This document shows, piece after piece, positions 45,039-53,649 of a stretch of 64,000 nucleotides of DNA; position 1 is the stretch's first letter, and every line of letters starts with the position of its first letter. The DNA lies in assembly GCA_000721375.1 (NCBI GenBank), contig JOGW01000009.1:62001-126000 (forward strand), in the 5' to 3' direction. This DNA is from Streptomyces sp. NRRL B-3428. GTDB lineage: Bacteria; Actinomycetota; Actinomycetes; Streptomycetales; Streptomycetaceae. Made by a program: the position numbers and the translations under genes. The notes under the pieces were generated by a model, which was not told where the DNA came from, ran no database searches, and saw only the letters and a program-made list of their open reading frames with translations.

Positions 45039-45572
45039 TCAGTCGTCCAGATCGGCGAGGGTGTTGCGCAGCCACGCCAGCTCCGCCTTCGACGTCGCCC
45101 GCGCCACGGTCAGCACGCCCCGGCGGAACGGGTCGGTCAACTCCTCGGCGCGCAGGGCCCGTTCCCCGTCGTAGAAGAAGCTGGCCGGCTCCTCCAGGAA
45201 GGCCAGCCTGCGCCGCAGTACGGCGGCCTGGGCGGCCGGGTCGTCGAGGTGGCGCAGGAACGCGAGCAGGGTGAACCAGCGGTTCTCGTCGCTCACGTCG
45301 AGTGCGTCGGGCTCGGCGAGGCGCCGGCGCAGATCCTCGCGGCCCGCGGCGGTGAGCGTCAGGACGTGCCGAGGGGCGGCCGCCGGGCCCGCCTGGGTCT
45401 CGCGCGCAAGGAGGCCGGCCTTCTCCATGCGCTTGATCGCCGGATAGAGCGTGGACTCGCCCACGGGCCGTACGTGCCCGGTCAGCGCGGTGATGCGCTT
45501 GCGGAGCTCGTAGCCGTGCAGCGGGGCTTCGTAGAGGAATCCGAGGATCGAGAGTTCCAGCATGCGGCTCAT
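45039..45572 (-). CDS. PadR-family transcriptional regulator
   Basis: The 177-residue regulator has the PadR winged helix (MLELSILGFLYEAPLHGYEL, STLYPAIKRMEKAGLL) and the C-terminal helical dimer region with Arg/Glu repeats (Vir-type). PadR proteins commonly repress a neighbouring detoxification or transport gene. A perfect inverted repeat TGACGT/ACGTCA lies 27 bases before its start, in the region shared with the divergent alpha/beta hydrolase gene. Confidence 0.9.
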   Translation of the reverse strand: MSRMLELSILGFLYEAPLHGYELRKRITALTGHVRPVGESTLYPAIKRMEKAGLLARETQAGPAAAPRHVLTLTAAGREDLRRRLAEPDALDVSDENRWFTLLAFLRHLDDPAAQAAVLRRRLAFLEEPASFFYDGERALRAEELTDPFRRGVLTVARATSKAELAWLRNTLADLDD

Positions 45573-45598
45573 TATGCCTCACTGGCGGTGTACCTCGT

Positions 45599-45616
45599 TG
45601 ACGTTGTACTACGTCA
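45599..45616. promoter_or_regulatory. PadR-type operator
   Basis: TGACGT (45599-45604) and ACGTCA (45611-45616) are perfect inverted arms with a TGTACT spacer. The site lies between divergent padR (start 45572) and the hydrolase (start 45685), so PadR could control both. Confidence 0.6.
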
Positions 45617-45684
45617 CCGATGTATGGTTCGGCTCGAAGGTGGATGCGCATGCGGGTGTGGACGGGAAGCGAGGGGGAGTGGCG

Positions 45685-46452
45685 ATGCGGCAGGCCCGGT
45701 TCGATCGGAGCGGCAGCATGATTCGCTGGACGGAGACGCAGGGGGAGGGTCCGGCCGTGGTGTTCGTGCACGGGCTCGGTGCGGTTTCGGCCGTCTATCA
45801 CGCGCACATCGCGGCAAGGCCCGAACTCGCGGGCCGCAGGCTCCTGTTCGTGGACCTGCCCGGCCATGGCATCAGCGACCGGCCCGCCGATTTCGCGTAC
45901 ACGCTGGAGGATCACGCGGATGCCCTTGCGGCCGCACTCGACGGGGCCGGTGTGCGCGATGCGGTGATCGCCGGGCACAGCATGGGCGGCGCGGTGGCCA
46001 TCGTGCTCGCGTATCGCAGGCCCGATCTGGTGGCGCGCCTCGTGATCGCCGAGGGGAACCTCGACCGGTTCCCCGCCCCGACGGCCGGGAGCAGCGGGAT
46101 CGCCTCCTACGAGGAGGAGGAGTTCGTCCGGGGAGGCGGCTACGCGCGCGTACTCGACCATGTGGGACCGCTCTGGGCGGCCACGATGCGCCTCGCGGAT
46201 CCGCTGGCTCTGCACCGTACGGCCGTGAACCTCGTGCGGGGCAGTGAGCCGGTGATGCGGGAGATGTTCGAGGGTGTCGAAGGCGTCGAACGTGTCTATC
46301 TGCAGGGCGAGTTGAGCGGGCCCCTGGCGGGTGTGGACGGTCTTGAGGCCGCCGGGGTGGAGGTGGTGACCGTGCCGGGGGCAGGGCACAACGTCATGTT
46401 CGACTGCCCTGAGGTCTTCGCCGGGATGGTCGCCGGCGGGCGGCCGCGGTAA
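45685..46452 (+). CDS. Alpha/beta hydrolase
   Basis: The 255-residue hydrolase starts at ATG 45685 behind GAGGGGGA. The long frame from 45562 reads through the operator region. GTG 45679 is a possible start. The oxyanion motif is VFVHGLG (about 27), the nucleophile Ser is in GHSMGG (about 98), and the catalytic His is in PGAGHNVMF near the C-terminus. A cap domain (about 125-190) is acidic (YEEEEF). It is probably a cytoplasmic esterase or epoxide/lactone hydrolase under control of the divergent PadR. Confidence 0.88.
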   Translation: MRQARFDRSGSMIRWTETQGEGPAVVFVHGLGAVSAVYHAHIAARPELAGRRLLFVDLPGHGISDRPADFAYTLEDHADALAAALDGAGVRDAVIAGHSMGGAVAIVLAYRRPDLVARLVIAEGNLDRFPAPTAGSSGIASYEEEEFVRGGGYARVLDHVGPLWAATMRLADPLALHRTAVNLVRGSEPVMREMFEGVEGVERVYLQGELSGPLAGVDGLEAAGVEVVTVPGAGHNVMFDCPEVFAGMVAGGRPR

Positions 46453-46459
46453 CGGCTGA

Positions 46460-46481
46460 GGGGCGGGCCGAGGCCCGCCCC
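46460..46481. terminator. Hairpin between convergent hydrolase and DHFR-like genes
   Basis: GGGGCGGGCC is followed two bases later by its reverse complement GGCCCGCCCC. It lies eight bases after the hydrolase stop and 27 bases beyond the opposite stop, so it can terminate both. Confidence 0.7.
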
Positions 46482-46507
46482 ACTTCAGGCGCTCCGACCG
46501 TGCGGAA

Positions 46508-47080
46508 TCACCGCACGACGTCGAAGACCATCTTCTGGATGCCGTTCGGGTACGCCTCCGACTCCACCAGCTTCAGCATCTGCTTGTCCTTGTCCGTGCC
46601 GCTGAACAGGCGCTTGCCCGCGCCGAGAAGCAGCGGGAAGACGAGCAGGTGGTAGCGGTCGATGAGGCCCGCGTCCGAGAGGTTCCGGTTCAGCTCGGCG
46701 CTGCCCTGCAGGATGATCGGGCCGCCCTCGGTCTCCTTCAGGGCGGCGACCTCGTCGAGCGAGCGCAGGATCGTGGTCTCGCCCCAGTTGTCGACCAGGT
46801 CGTCCTGCTTGAGCGTCGTCGAGACGACGTACTTGGGCAGCGTCTTGTACCTGGCGAAGTCCTCCATGTCCGGCCACACGGGGCTGAACGCCTCGTAGCT
46901 GGCCCGGCCGAAGAGCATCGCCTCGGCCTCCTCCTGCTCGCGGCCCTTGATCTCGTACGCCTCGGGCAGGAACTCCAGGTCCTTGAAGGTCCAGCCGGAG
47001 CTGCGGTGCCCGGGCTCGCCGCCGGGGGCCTCCACGACACCGTCGAGCGAGACGAAGGCGGTGCTGATGAGAGTGCGCAT
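46508..47080 (-). CDS. Dihydrofolate reductase-family protein (RibD C-terminal type)
   Basis: The 190-residue protein has the RibD/DHFR fold seen in many actinobacterial YwjB-like proteins: STAFVSLDGVVEAPGG, AMLFGRASYEAFSPVWP, KYVVSTTL, GGPIILQGSAELNRNL and DRYHLLVFPLLLGAGKRLF. It probably binds NADPH and reduces an unknown substrate. True DHFR residues are only partly kept, so it is unlikely to be the main FolA. It stands alone. Confidence 0.9.
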   Translation of the reverse strand: MRTLISTAFVSLDGVVEAPGGEPGHRSSGWTFKDLEFLPEAYEIKGREQEEAEAMLFGRASYEAFSPVWPDMEDFARYKTLPKYVVSTTLKQDDLVDNWGETTILRSLDEVAALKETEGGPIILQGSAELNRNLSDAGLIDRYHLLVFPLLLGAGKRLFSGTDKDKQMLKLVESEAYPNGIQKMVFDVVR

Positions 47081-47171
47081 GTTCCGGTCTCCAAAACTCG
47101 TGTTCGTTGGTTACACCCTCTCTGACCGAGGGCCTTCCCGAAAGTCATCGGTGATCATCAAGAAGATTTTC

Positions 47172-47187
47172 AAGCACGCGTGCTTGT
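47172..47187. promoter_or_regulatory. Perfect 16-bp palindrome before the acyl-CoA operon
   Basis: CAAGCACGCGTGCTTG is a perfect palindrome 66 bases before the first gene (47253) of the operon that ends with a TetR gene. It is AT-flanked (TTTT and TTTC), which fits a promoter. It is the best candidate for the operator of that TetR regulator. Confidence 0.6.
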
Positions 47188-47252
47188 TTCTCTGAGTGCC
47201 CGCTGCCATGCTCGCCGCACACACCGATGTCCCGCCGAGGGGAGTGCGTGCC

Positions 47253-48137
47253 GTGTCCGAAGTGGTACGGGCAGTGCTCGATGATCTGGCCGAGGAAAGC
47301 CGCGAACTCGACGCCCTGGTGGCCGAGTTGGCGGAATCGGACTGGGCGGCCGGCACACCCGCCGAAGGCTGGACCGTGGCGCATCAGATCGCCCACCTCG
47401 CGTGGACGGACCGGGCGGCGCTGCTTGCCGCGACCGACCCCGATGCCTTCGGCGCCGAGCTGGAGAAGGCCCTCGCCGCGCCCGACTCCTTTGTCGACAT
47501 GGCCGCGGAAGAGGGTGCGCGGACCGCCCCCGCCGAGCTGCTCGCCGGCTGGCGCGCGGGGCGACAGGCCCTGCAGGACGCGCTGCGGGCGGCGCCGGCG
47601 GATGCCAAGTTCCCGTGGTTCGGGCCGCCGATGGGGGCCGCGTCCATGGCGACGGGCCGGCTGATGGAGACCTGGGCGCACGGCCAGGACGTGGCCGATG
47701 CGCTGGGCGTGCTCCGGGTGCCCACGGGGCGGCTGCGACATGTCGTACGGATCGGGGTGCGGGCGCGGAACTTCTCCTTCCTGGTCCGGGGGATCGAGCC
47801 GCCCACGACGGAGTTCCGGGTGGAACTCCGCTCGCCCGAGGGCGAATTGTGGACGTACGGACCGCAGGACTCCGCCCAGCGGGTCACCGGTGACGCGTAC
47901 GCCTTCTGTCTTCTCGTGACCCAGCGCGCCCACCGCTCGGACCTCGACCTGCGGGCCGAGGGCCCGGACGCCGACCGCTGGCTGGACATCGCGCAGGCGT
48001 TCGCGGGGCCGCCGGGGAAGGGGCGGGCGGCGACGGGCGAGGGCCGGGCGGCGACGGGCGAGGGCCAGGCGTCGACGGGCGAGAGCCGGGCGGCGACGGA
48101 ACAGGGCCGGGCGTCCACGGAAGAGGGCGAGCGGTGA
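47253..48137 (+). CDS. TIGR03084-type mycothiol-dependent-fold protein with repeat tail
   Basis: The 294-residue protein starts at GTG 47253 after a GAGGGGAG site. GTG 47244 is an alternative. The N-terminal 150 residues show the DinB/maleylpyruvate isomerase fold (DLAEESRELDALVAELAESD, WTVAHQIAHLAWTD with candidate metal His residues, WAHGQDVADALG). The family is tied to mycothiol-dependent chemistry. The C-terminal tail of 38 residues is five seven-residue repeats (GRAATGE-like) encoded by a 21-bp tandem repeat, absent from the usual family length. It is the first gene of the operon and overlaps the AtuA-like gene by four bases (GTGA). Confidence 0.85.
   Translation: MSEVVRAVLDDLAEESRELDALVAELAESDWAAGTPAEGWTVAHQIAHLAWTDRAALLAATDPDAFGAELEKALAAPDSFVDMAAEEGARTAPAELLAGWRAGRQALQDALRAAPADAKFPWFGPPMGAASMATGRLMETWAHGQDVADALGVLRVPTGRLRHVVRIGVRARNFSFLVRGIEPPTTEFRVELRSPEGELWTYGPQDSAQRVTGDAYAFCLLVTQRAHRSDLDLRAEGPDADRWLDIAQAFAGPPGKGRAATGEGRAATGEGQASTGESRAATEQGRASTEEGER
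48021..48125 (+). repeat. 21-bp tandem repeat, five copies, in coding sequence
   Basis: Five in-frame 21-bp units (48021-48041, 48042-48062, 48063-48083, 48084-48104, 48105-48125) encode GRAATGE, GRAATGE, GQASTGE, SRAATEQ and GRASTEE. The first two differ by one base, and later ones diverge. Copy number may vary between strains. Confidence 0.9.
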
Positions 48138-49858
48138 CGGACCCCTCCGTGCGGGCGCTGCGCCCCCTGCGTATAGCCAACGCCTCCGGCTTCTACGGCG
48201 ACCGCCACGACGCGCTGCGCGAGATGCTCACCGGCGGCCCGGTCGACGTCGTCACCGGGGACTACCTTGCCGAGCTGACCATGCTGATCCTCGGCCGCGA
48301 CCTGATGAAGGACCCGGCCGGCGGCTACGCCAAGTCCTTTCTGCGGCAGCTGGAGGAGTGCCTCGGGACCGCCCGGGAGCAGGGCACGAAGATCGTGGTC
48401 AACGCGGGCGGGCTCAATCCGGCCGGACTGGCCGCCCGGATCAGAGAGTTGGCCTCGCGGCTCGGTGTCGAGACCCGTGTGGCGCATGTCGAGGGCGACG
48501 ACCTGCGGGCCCGGCCCGGCTGGGGCGAGGGAGTGCTGACCGCCAACGCCTACCTCGGCGGCGGCGGTATCACCGCCTGTCTGCGCGCCGACGCGGACGT
48601 GGTCGTGACCGGCCGGGTCACCGACGCCGCACTGGTCACCGGGGCCGCGGCCTGGTGGTTCGGCTGGGACGCGGAGGAGTACGACGCGCTCGCCGGCGCC
48701 GTGGTCGCCGGGCACGTGCTCGAATGCGGAGCCCAGGCGACCGGCGGGAACTACGCCTTCTTCGCCGAACACGACCTGCGCAAGATGCTCCACCCCGGCT
48801 TCCCGCTCGCCGAACTGCACGCGGACGGCAGCGCCGTCATCACCAAGCACCCGGGCACGGGCGGCGTCGTCGACCTCGGCACGGTCACGGCCCAGCTGCT
48901 GTACGAGACAGGACCCGCGCGCTACGCCGGTCCCGACGTCACCGCCCGCCTGGACTCCATACGCCTTGAACAGGACGGCGCGGACCGGGTGCGGATCGAG
49001 GGCGTACGGGGAGAGGCGCCGCCGCCCACCCTCAAGGTGGGGCTCAACCGGATCGGCGGGCATCGGGGGCAGGTCGAGTTCGTCCTGACCGGCCTCGACA
49101 TCGAGGCCAAGGCCGCCTACGTACAAGCCCAGTTGGAGGATGCCCTCACGCGCGGCAAGCAGCGCCCGCAGGAGGTGCACTGGGAGCTGGTGCGCACCGA
49201 CCGGCCGGACGCGGAGACCCAGGAGACGGCGAGCGCGCTGCTGCGCCTCGTCGTACGGGACGCGGATCCGGAGGTCGTCGGGCGGCGGCTGAGCGGGGCG
49301 GCGGTGGAGCTCGGCCTGTCCGGCTACCCCGGGTTCACGCTCACCGCGCCGCCCGGGAAGGGCGCGCCGTACGGGGTGTTCGAGGCCGCGTACGTACCGC
49401 AGGGCGAGGTGGAGCACGTGGCGGTGCTGCCGGACGGGCGGCGCGAGGTGATCCCGCCGCCGGTACGGACGCGCCCGCTCGAACCCGTACAACCACCCGC
49501 TCTGCCACCGCCGTTGGCGCGGGTCGGCCTGCGGCCCGTGCCGCTCGGCCGGGTCGCCGGGGCGCGGAGCGGGGACAAGGGCGGGGACGTGAACGTGGGG
49601 GTGTGGGTGCGGTCGGACGCGGCGTGGCGGTGGCTGGCCCATGAGCTGACGCCCGAGCGTCTGGTCCAACTCCTGCCGGAGGCGCGGGGATTGATGGTGA
49701 CACGGCATCTGCTGCCCGAGCTGCGGGCGATGAACTTCGTGGTGGAGGGGCTGCTCGGAGAGGGCGTGGCGGCGCAGCGCCGGTTCGATCCGCAGGGGAA
49801 GGGGGTGGGGGAGTGGTTGAGGGCCCGGTATGTGGAGGTGCCGGAGTTGTTGCTCTGA
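48134..49858 (+). CDS. AtuA-family (DUF1446) protein with C-terminal ferredoxin-fold domain
   Basis: The 574-residue protein resembles AtuA of the Pseudomonas acyclic terpene pathway, a protein needed for growth on such compounds whose activity is not known. The DUF1446 core spans about 12-440 (RIANASGFYGDRHDALREML, VVNAGGLNPAGLA, AYLGGGGITACL, VVVTGRVTDAALVTG, KHPGTGGVVDLGTV). A C-terminal ferredoxin-like domain starts near 470 (GRVAGARSGDKGGDVNVGVW). GTG 48134 overlaps the stop of the preceding gene. Its place before carboxylase genes agrees with the Pseudomonas atu order. Confidence 0.9.
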   Translation: MTDPSVRALRPLRIANASGFYGDRHDALREMLTGGPVDVVTGDYLAELTMLILGRDLMKDPAGGYAKSFLRQLEECLGTAREQGTKIVVNAGGLNPAGLAARIRELASRLGVETRVAHVEGDDLRARPGWGEGVLTANAYLGGGGITACLRADADVVVTGRVTDAALVTGAAAWWFGWDAEEYDALAGAVVAGHVLECGAQATGGNYAFFAEHDLRKMLHPGFPLAELHADGSAVITKHPGTGGVVDLGTVTAQLLYETGPARYAGPDVTARLDSIRLEQDGADRVRIEGVRGEAPPPTLKVGLNRIGGHRGQVEFVLTGLDIEAKAAYVQAQLEDALTRGKQRPQEVHWELVRTDRPDAETQETASALLRLVVRDADPEVVGRRLSGAAVELGLSGYPGFTLTAPPGKGAPYGVFEAAYVPQGEVEHVAVLPDGRREVIPPPVRTRPLEPVQPPALPPPLARVGLRPVPLGRVAGARSGDKGGDVNVGVWVRSDAAWRWLAHELTPERLVQLLPEARGLMVTRHLLPELRAMNFVVEGLLGEGVAAQRRFDPQGKGVGEWLRARYVEVPELLL

Positions 49859-50063
49859 GGATTCGGTGAGACGCCTGGTCAGGGGCTCTTGCCGGGTCTG
49901 GGCAGTGTCCTTCTGCCGGGGGCTGGACAGTCCCCTCCCACCCTGGGCCCGGACAGTCCCCTCCCACCCTGGGCCCGGACAGTCCCCTCCCGCCCGGGGG
50001 CCGAAGCCCTTTCCAGGCTATCCACCCCAAGCCCACCCCGCCGACCCCTGTGGAGAACCCCTG
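49859..50063 (+). repeat. Intergenic 26-bp tandem repeat before the carboxyltransferase
   Basis: The 205-base gap holds two identical 26-bp units (49925-49950 and 49951-49976) that begin GGACAGTCCCCTCCCACCCT, a diverged third (49977-50002) and a degenerate copy before the first. Each unit has a short GGAC-A-GTCC dyad. It sits within an otherwise tightly coupled operon, so it may form mRNA structure or split the operon into two parts. Confidence 0.85.
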
Positions 50064-51662
50064 ATGCCCACCCTGTCCACAGCCCTTGACACCGCAGCCC
50101 CCGACTACCAGACCCACCGCGCCACCATGCTCACCAAGCTCGACGAGCTCGCCGCCGAGCACGCCAAGGCCCTCGCCGGTGGTGGCGCGAAGTACACCGA
50201 ACGGCACCGTAAACGCGGCAAGTTGCTGGCCCGGGAGCGGATCGAGCTGCTGCTCGACCCCGACACCCCGTTCCTGGAGCTCTCGCCGCTCGCCGCCTGG
50301 GGCAGCGACTACCCCGTGGGGGCCTCCATGGTCACCGGGATCGGTGTCGTCGAGGGTGTCGAGTGTCTGATCACGGCCAACGACCCGACCGTACGCGGCG
50401 GCGCCTCCAACCCCTGGACCCTCAAGAAGGCCTTCCGCGCGCACGAGATCGGCCACGCCAACCGCCTCCCCTCGATCCACCTCGTGGAGTCGGGCGGCGC
50501 CGATCTGCCGAGTCAGAAAGAGATCTTCATCCCGGGCGGCGCCCTGTTCAAACACCTCACCCAGTCCTCCGCCGCCGGCATCCCCACCGTCGCCGTCGTC
50601 TTCGGCAACTCCACCGCCGGCGGCGCGTACGTCCCCGGTATGTGCGACCACGTGATCATGGTCAAGGAGCGCGCCAAGGTCTTCCTCGGCGGCCCGCCCC
50701 TGGTCAAGATGGCCACCGGCGAGGAGAGCGACGACGAGTCGCTCGGCGGAGCCGAGATGCACGCCCGTACCTCAGGGCTCGCCGACTACCTCGCGGCCGA
50801 CGAGCACGACGCGCTCCGCCGGGCCCGCCGCGTCGTCGCCCGCCTCAACTGGCGCAAGGCGTACGCCGACCCGGGACCCGCCGAGCCGCCGAAGTACGAC
50901 GAGGACGAACTCCTCGGCATCGTCCCCGGCGACCTGAAGATCCCCTTCGACCCGCGCGAGGTCGTCGCCCGTATCGTCGACGCCTCGGACTTCGACGAGT
51001 TCAAGCCGCTGTACGGGCCCTCCCTGGTCACCGGCTGGGCGGAGCTGCACGGCTATCCGGTCGGCATCCTCGCCAACGCCCAGGGGGTGTTGTTCAGTGC
51101 GGAGTCCCAGAAGGCCGCCCAGTTCATCCAGCTCGCCAACCAGCGCGACATCCCCCTCCTCTTCCTGCACAACACCACCGGCTACATGGTCGGCAAGGAG
51201 TACGAGCAGGGCGGGATCATCAAGCATGGCGCGATGATGATCAACGCGGTGTCCAACTCCCGCGTCCCCCACCTGTCCGTCCTCATGGGCGCGAGCTACG
51301 GCGCCGGGCACTACGGCATGTGCGGCCGCGCCTACGACCCCCGCTTCCTCTTCGCCTGGCCCAGCGCCAAGTCCGCCGTCATGGGACCGCAGCAGCTCGC
51401 GGGCGTCCTGTCGATCGTCGCCCGCCAGTCCGCGCTGGCCAAGGGGCAGCCGTACGACGAGGACGCGGACGCCGCGCTGCGCGCGATGGTCGAGCAGCAG
51501 ATCGAGTCGGAGTCCCTGCCGATGTTCCTGTCCGGGCGGCTCTACGACGACGGAGTCATCGACCCGCGCGATACGCGCACCGTCCTCGGCCTGTGCCTGT
51601 CCGTGATCCACAACGCGCCCTACGAAGGGGCGCGCGGTGGCTTCGGCGTCTTCCGGATGTGA
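50064..51662 (+). CDS. Acyl-CoA carboxylase carboxyltransferase subunit, AccD2-like
   Basis: The 532-residue beta subunit moves CO2 from carboxybiotin to an acyl-CoA. N- and C-terminal crotonase-fold halves are both present (RERIELLLDPDTPFLELSP; GNSTAGGAYVPGM; GASYGAGHYGMCGRAYDPRF; LGLCLSVIHNAP). From memory it is very close to mycobacterial AccD2 (EIFIPGGALFKHL, KMATGEESDDESLGGAEMHA), a relative of methylcrotonyl- and geranyl-CoA carboxylases with unknown substrate. ATG 50064 has no strong ribosome site. The biotin carboxylase gene follows after seven bases. Confidence 0.93.
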   Translation: MPTLSTALDTAAPDYQTHRATMLTKLDELAAEHAKALAGGGAKYTERHRKRGKLLARERIELLLDPDTPFLELSPLAAWGSDYPVGASMVTGIGVVEGVECLITANDPTVRGGASNPWTLKKAFRAHEIGHANRLPSIHLVESGGADLPSQKEIFIPGGALFKHLTQSSAAGIPTVAVVFGNSTAGGAYVPGMCDHVIMVKERAKVFLGGPPLVKMATGEESDDESLGGAEMHARTSGLADYLAADEHDALRRARRVVARLNWRKAYADPGPAEPPKYDEDELLGIVPGDLKIPFDPREVVARIVDASDFDEFKPLYGPSLVTGWAELHGYPVGILANAQGVLFSAESQKAAQFIQLANQRDIPLLFLHNTTGYMVGKEYEQGGIIKHGAMMINAVSNSRVPHLSVLMGASYGAGHYGMCGRAYDPRFLFAWPSAKSAVMGPQQLAGVLSIVARQSALAKGQPYDEDADAALRAMVEQQIESESLPMFLSGRLYDDGVIDPRDTRTVLGLCLSVIHNAPYEGARGGFGVFRM

Positions 51663-51669
51663 GGTCCGC

Positions 51670-53649
51670 ATGATCACTTCTGTCCTTGTGGCCAACCGGG
51701 GCGAGATCGCCTGCCGGATCTTCCGCACCTGCCGCGAGCTCGGCATCGCCACGGTCGCGGTGTACTCGGACGCGGATGCGTCCGCACTCCACGTACGAGA
51801 AGCGGACGCGGCGGTACGGCTCCCGGGCGCTGCACCCGCCGACACATACCTGCGCGGTGAGTTGATCGTGAAGGCCGCGCTCGCGGCCGGGGCGGACGCG
51901 ATCCATCCCGGGTACGGGTTCCTGTCCGAGAACGCCGACTTCGCGCGCGCCGTCGAAGCGGCCGGTCTGGTGTGGATCGGGCCGCCGCCGGCCGCGATCG
52001 AGGCGATGGCTTCGAAGACGCACGCGAAGGCCCTGATGGGGATCGAGCCGCTGACGACCGTCACCGCGTCGGATCTGCCCGTCCTGGTCAAGGCCGCGGC
52101 GGGCGGGGGCGGGCGCGGCATGCGTGTCGTACGCGAACTGGCCGCTCTCGACGCTGAGTTGGCGGCCGCCCGCAGCGAGGCGCTCAGCGCCTTCGGGGAC
52201 GGAGAGGTCTTCGTCGAGCCGTACGTCGAGAACGGGCGGCATGTCGAGGTGCAGATCCTCGCCGACACGCACGGGACGGTGTGGGCGCTGGGGACGCGGG
52301 ACTGCTCGCTGCAGCGGCGGCATCAGAAGGTGATCGAGGAGGCGCCGGCGCCTGGGCTGTCGGCTGCTGTCTCGGCTTCGCTGCGTGAGCTGGCCGTACG
52401 GGCGGCCCGTGCCGTGTCGTACGTCGGGGCCGGGACGGTCGAGTTCCTCGTCGTCGACGGGCGGGCGCACTTCCTGGAGATGAACACGCGGCTGCAGGTG
52501 GAACACCCGGTCACCGAGGCGGTGTTCGGGGTGGACCTCGTCGAGCTGCAGCTCCGGGTCGCGGAGGGGGAGGCGCTGGGTCTGGAGCCGCCCGAGCCGC
52601 GGGGGCATGCGGTGGAGGCGCGGCTGTACGCGGAGGATCCCTCCGCGGCCTGGGCTCCTCAGGCCGGGCGGCTGCACCTCCTGGACGTCCCTTCAGGGGT
52701 ACGGGTCGACTCGGGCTTCGCGTCGGGGGACTCGGTCGGTGTGCATTACGACCCGATGCTCGCGAAGGTCGTCGCGGTGGCGCCCACGCGGGCGGGGGCG
52801 ATCCGGCGGCTCGCGGGGGCGCTGGAGCGGGCACGGGTGCATGGGCTCGTCACCAACCGTGAGCTGCTCGTCGGTGCGCTTCGGCACGAGGAGTTCGTGT
52901 CGGCGCGTATGGACACCGGGTTCTTCGACCGTCACCTGTCGGCGTTGGCCGCACCGGGTGGGGTGGTGCCGGAGGTGTACGCGGCTGCGGCGGTCGCGGT
53001 GGCGAGTTCCTTTCCCGACCCCGCCGCCTCTTCGGGGCTGAGGTTCGGCGCGTACCGCAACCTCCCCTCCCAGCCTCAGCAGAAGACCTGCACAGGCCGT
53101 GGCAAGCACGAGATCCGCTACCACCGCACCCGTACCGGATGGGACCTCGTCGACCACCCCGAGGTCCAGGTCCTGGAGGCCGACGGAGCCCGGGTGGTCC
53201 TCGAAATCGCCGGTATCCGAAGGGAGTTCGAGGTCCGTGCGTACGGAGACGGGAAGTTTCACGTCGACTCCGGCACCCACAGCTGGACCCTCACGCCGAG
53301 CCCCCGCTTCCCGGAGCCCGAGACCACCCTCACCCCCGGCAGCCTCCTCGCCCCCATGCCCGGCACGGTCGTCCGGATCGCGGAGGGGCTGGCGCAGGGC
53401 GTCCAAGTCCAGGCCGGGCAGCCGCTCCTGTGGCTGGAGGCCATGAAGATGGAGCACCGGATCACCGCCCCCACCGCGGGCACACTCACCACCCTCAACG
53501 CCGTCCCCGGCCGCCAGGTCGAACCCGGCACCTTGCTCGCTGTCGTACAGCCCGAAGCCGAAGCCGCAGCCGAAGCCGCAGCCGCAGCCGAATCCGCGGC
53601 CGAACCAGCCGCCGAACCCGTGCCCGCACCGGACAAGGAGACCTCATGA
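51670..53649 (+). CDS. Biotin carboxylase/biotin carrier subunit, AccA2-like
   Basis: The 659-residue alpha subunit has a biotin carboxylase domain (VLVANRGEIACRIFRTCREL; HPGYGFLSENADFA; ATP-grasp KAAAGGGGRGMRVV; EMNTRLQVEHPVTE), a middle BT region and a C-terminal biotinyl domain with the biotin Lys in EAMKMEH (about 600). The stretch between the SKTHAKALM and LPVLVKA segments seems about eight residues shorter than in common homologues. An Ala/Glu-rich tail follows. It pairs with the AccD2-like subunit seven bases upstream and overlaps the acyl-CoA dehydrogenase gene by four bases. Confidence 0.93.
   Translation: MITSVLVANRGEIACRIFRTCRELGIATVAVYSDADASALHVREADAAVRLPGAAPADTYLRGELIVKAALAAGADAIHPGYGFLSENADFARAVEAAGLVWIGPPPAAIEAMASKTHAKALMGIEPLTTVTASDLPVLVKAAAGGGGRGMRVVRELAALDAELAAARSEALSAFGDGEVFVEPYVENGRHVEVQILADTHGTVWALGTRDCSLQRRHQKVIEEAPAPGLSAAVSASLRELAVRAARAVSYVGAGTVEFLVVDGRAHFLEMNTRLQVEHPVTEAVFGVDLVELQLRVAEGEALGLEPPEPRGHAVEARLYAEDPSAAWAPQAGRLHLLDVPSGVRVDSGFASGDSVGVHYDPMLAKVVAVAPTRAGAIRRLAGALERARVHGLVTNRELLVGALRHEEFVSARMDTGFFDRHLSALAAPGGVVPEVYAAAAVAVASSFPDPAASSGLRFGAYRNLPSQPQQKTCTGRGKHEIRYHRTRTGWDLVDHPEVQVLEADGARVVLEIAGIRREFEVRAYGDGKFHVDSGTHSWTLTPSPRFPEPETTLTPGSLLAPMPGTVVRIAEGLAQGVQVQAGQPLLWLEAMKMEHRITAPTAGTLTTLNAVPGRQVEPGTLLAVVQPEAEAAAEAAAAAESAAEPAAEPVPAPDKETS

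Noticed and set aside
49341..50762. Minus-strand open frame opposite the carboxyltransferase
   Set aside because: It is antisense to conserved AccD-type coding sequence and has no motif or ribosome site.
53571..53649. Ala/Glu-rich 3' end of the biotin carboxylase as a frameshift
   Set aside because: The frame stays open to a stop that overlaps the next start as ATGA, so it is a low-complexity tail and not a frameshift.
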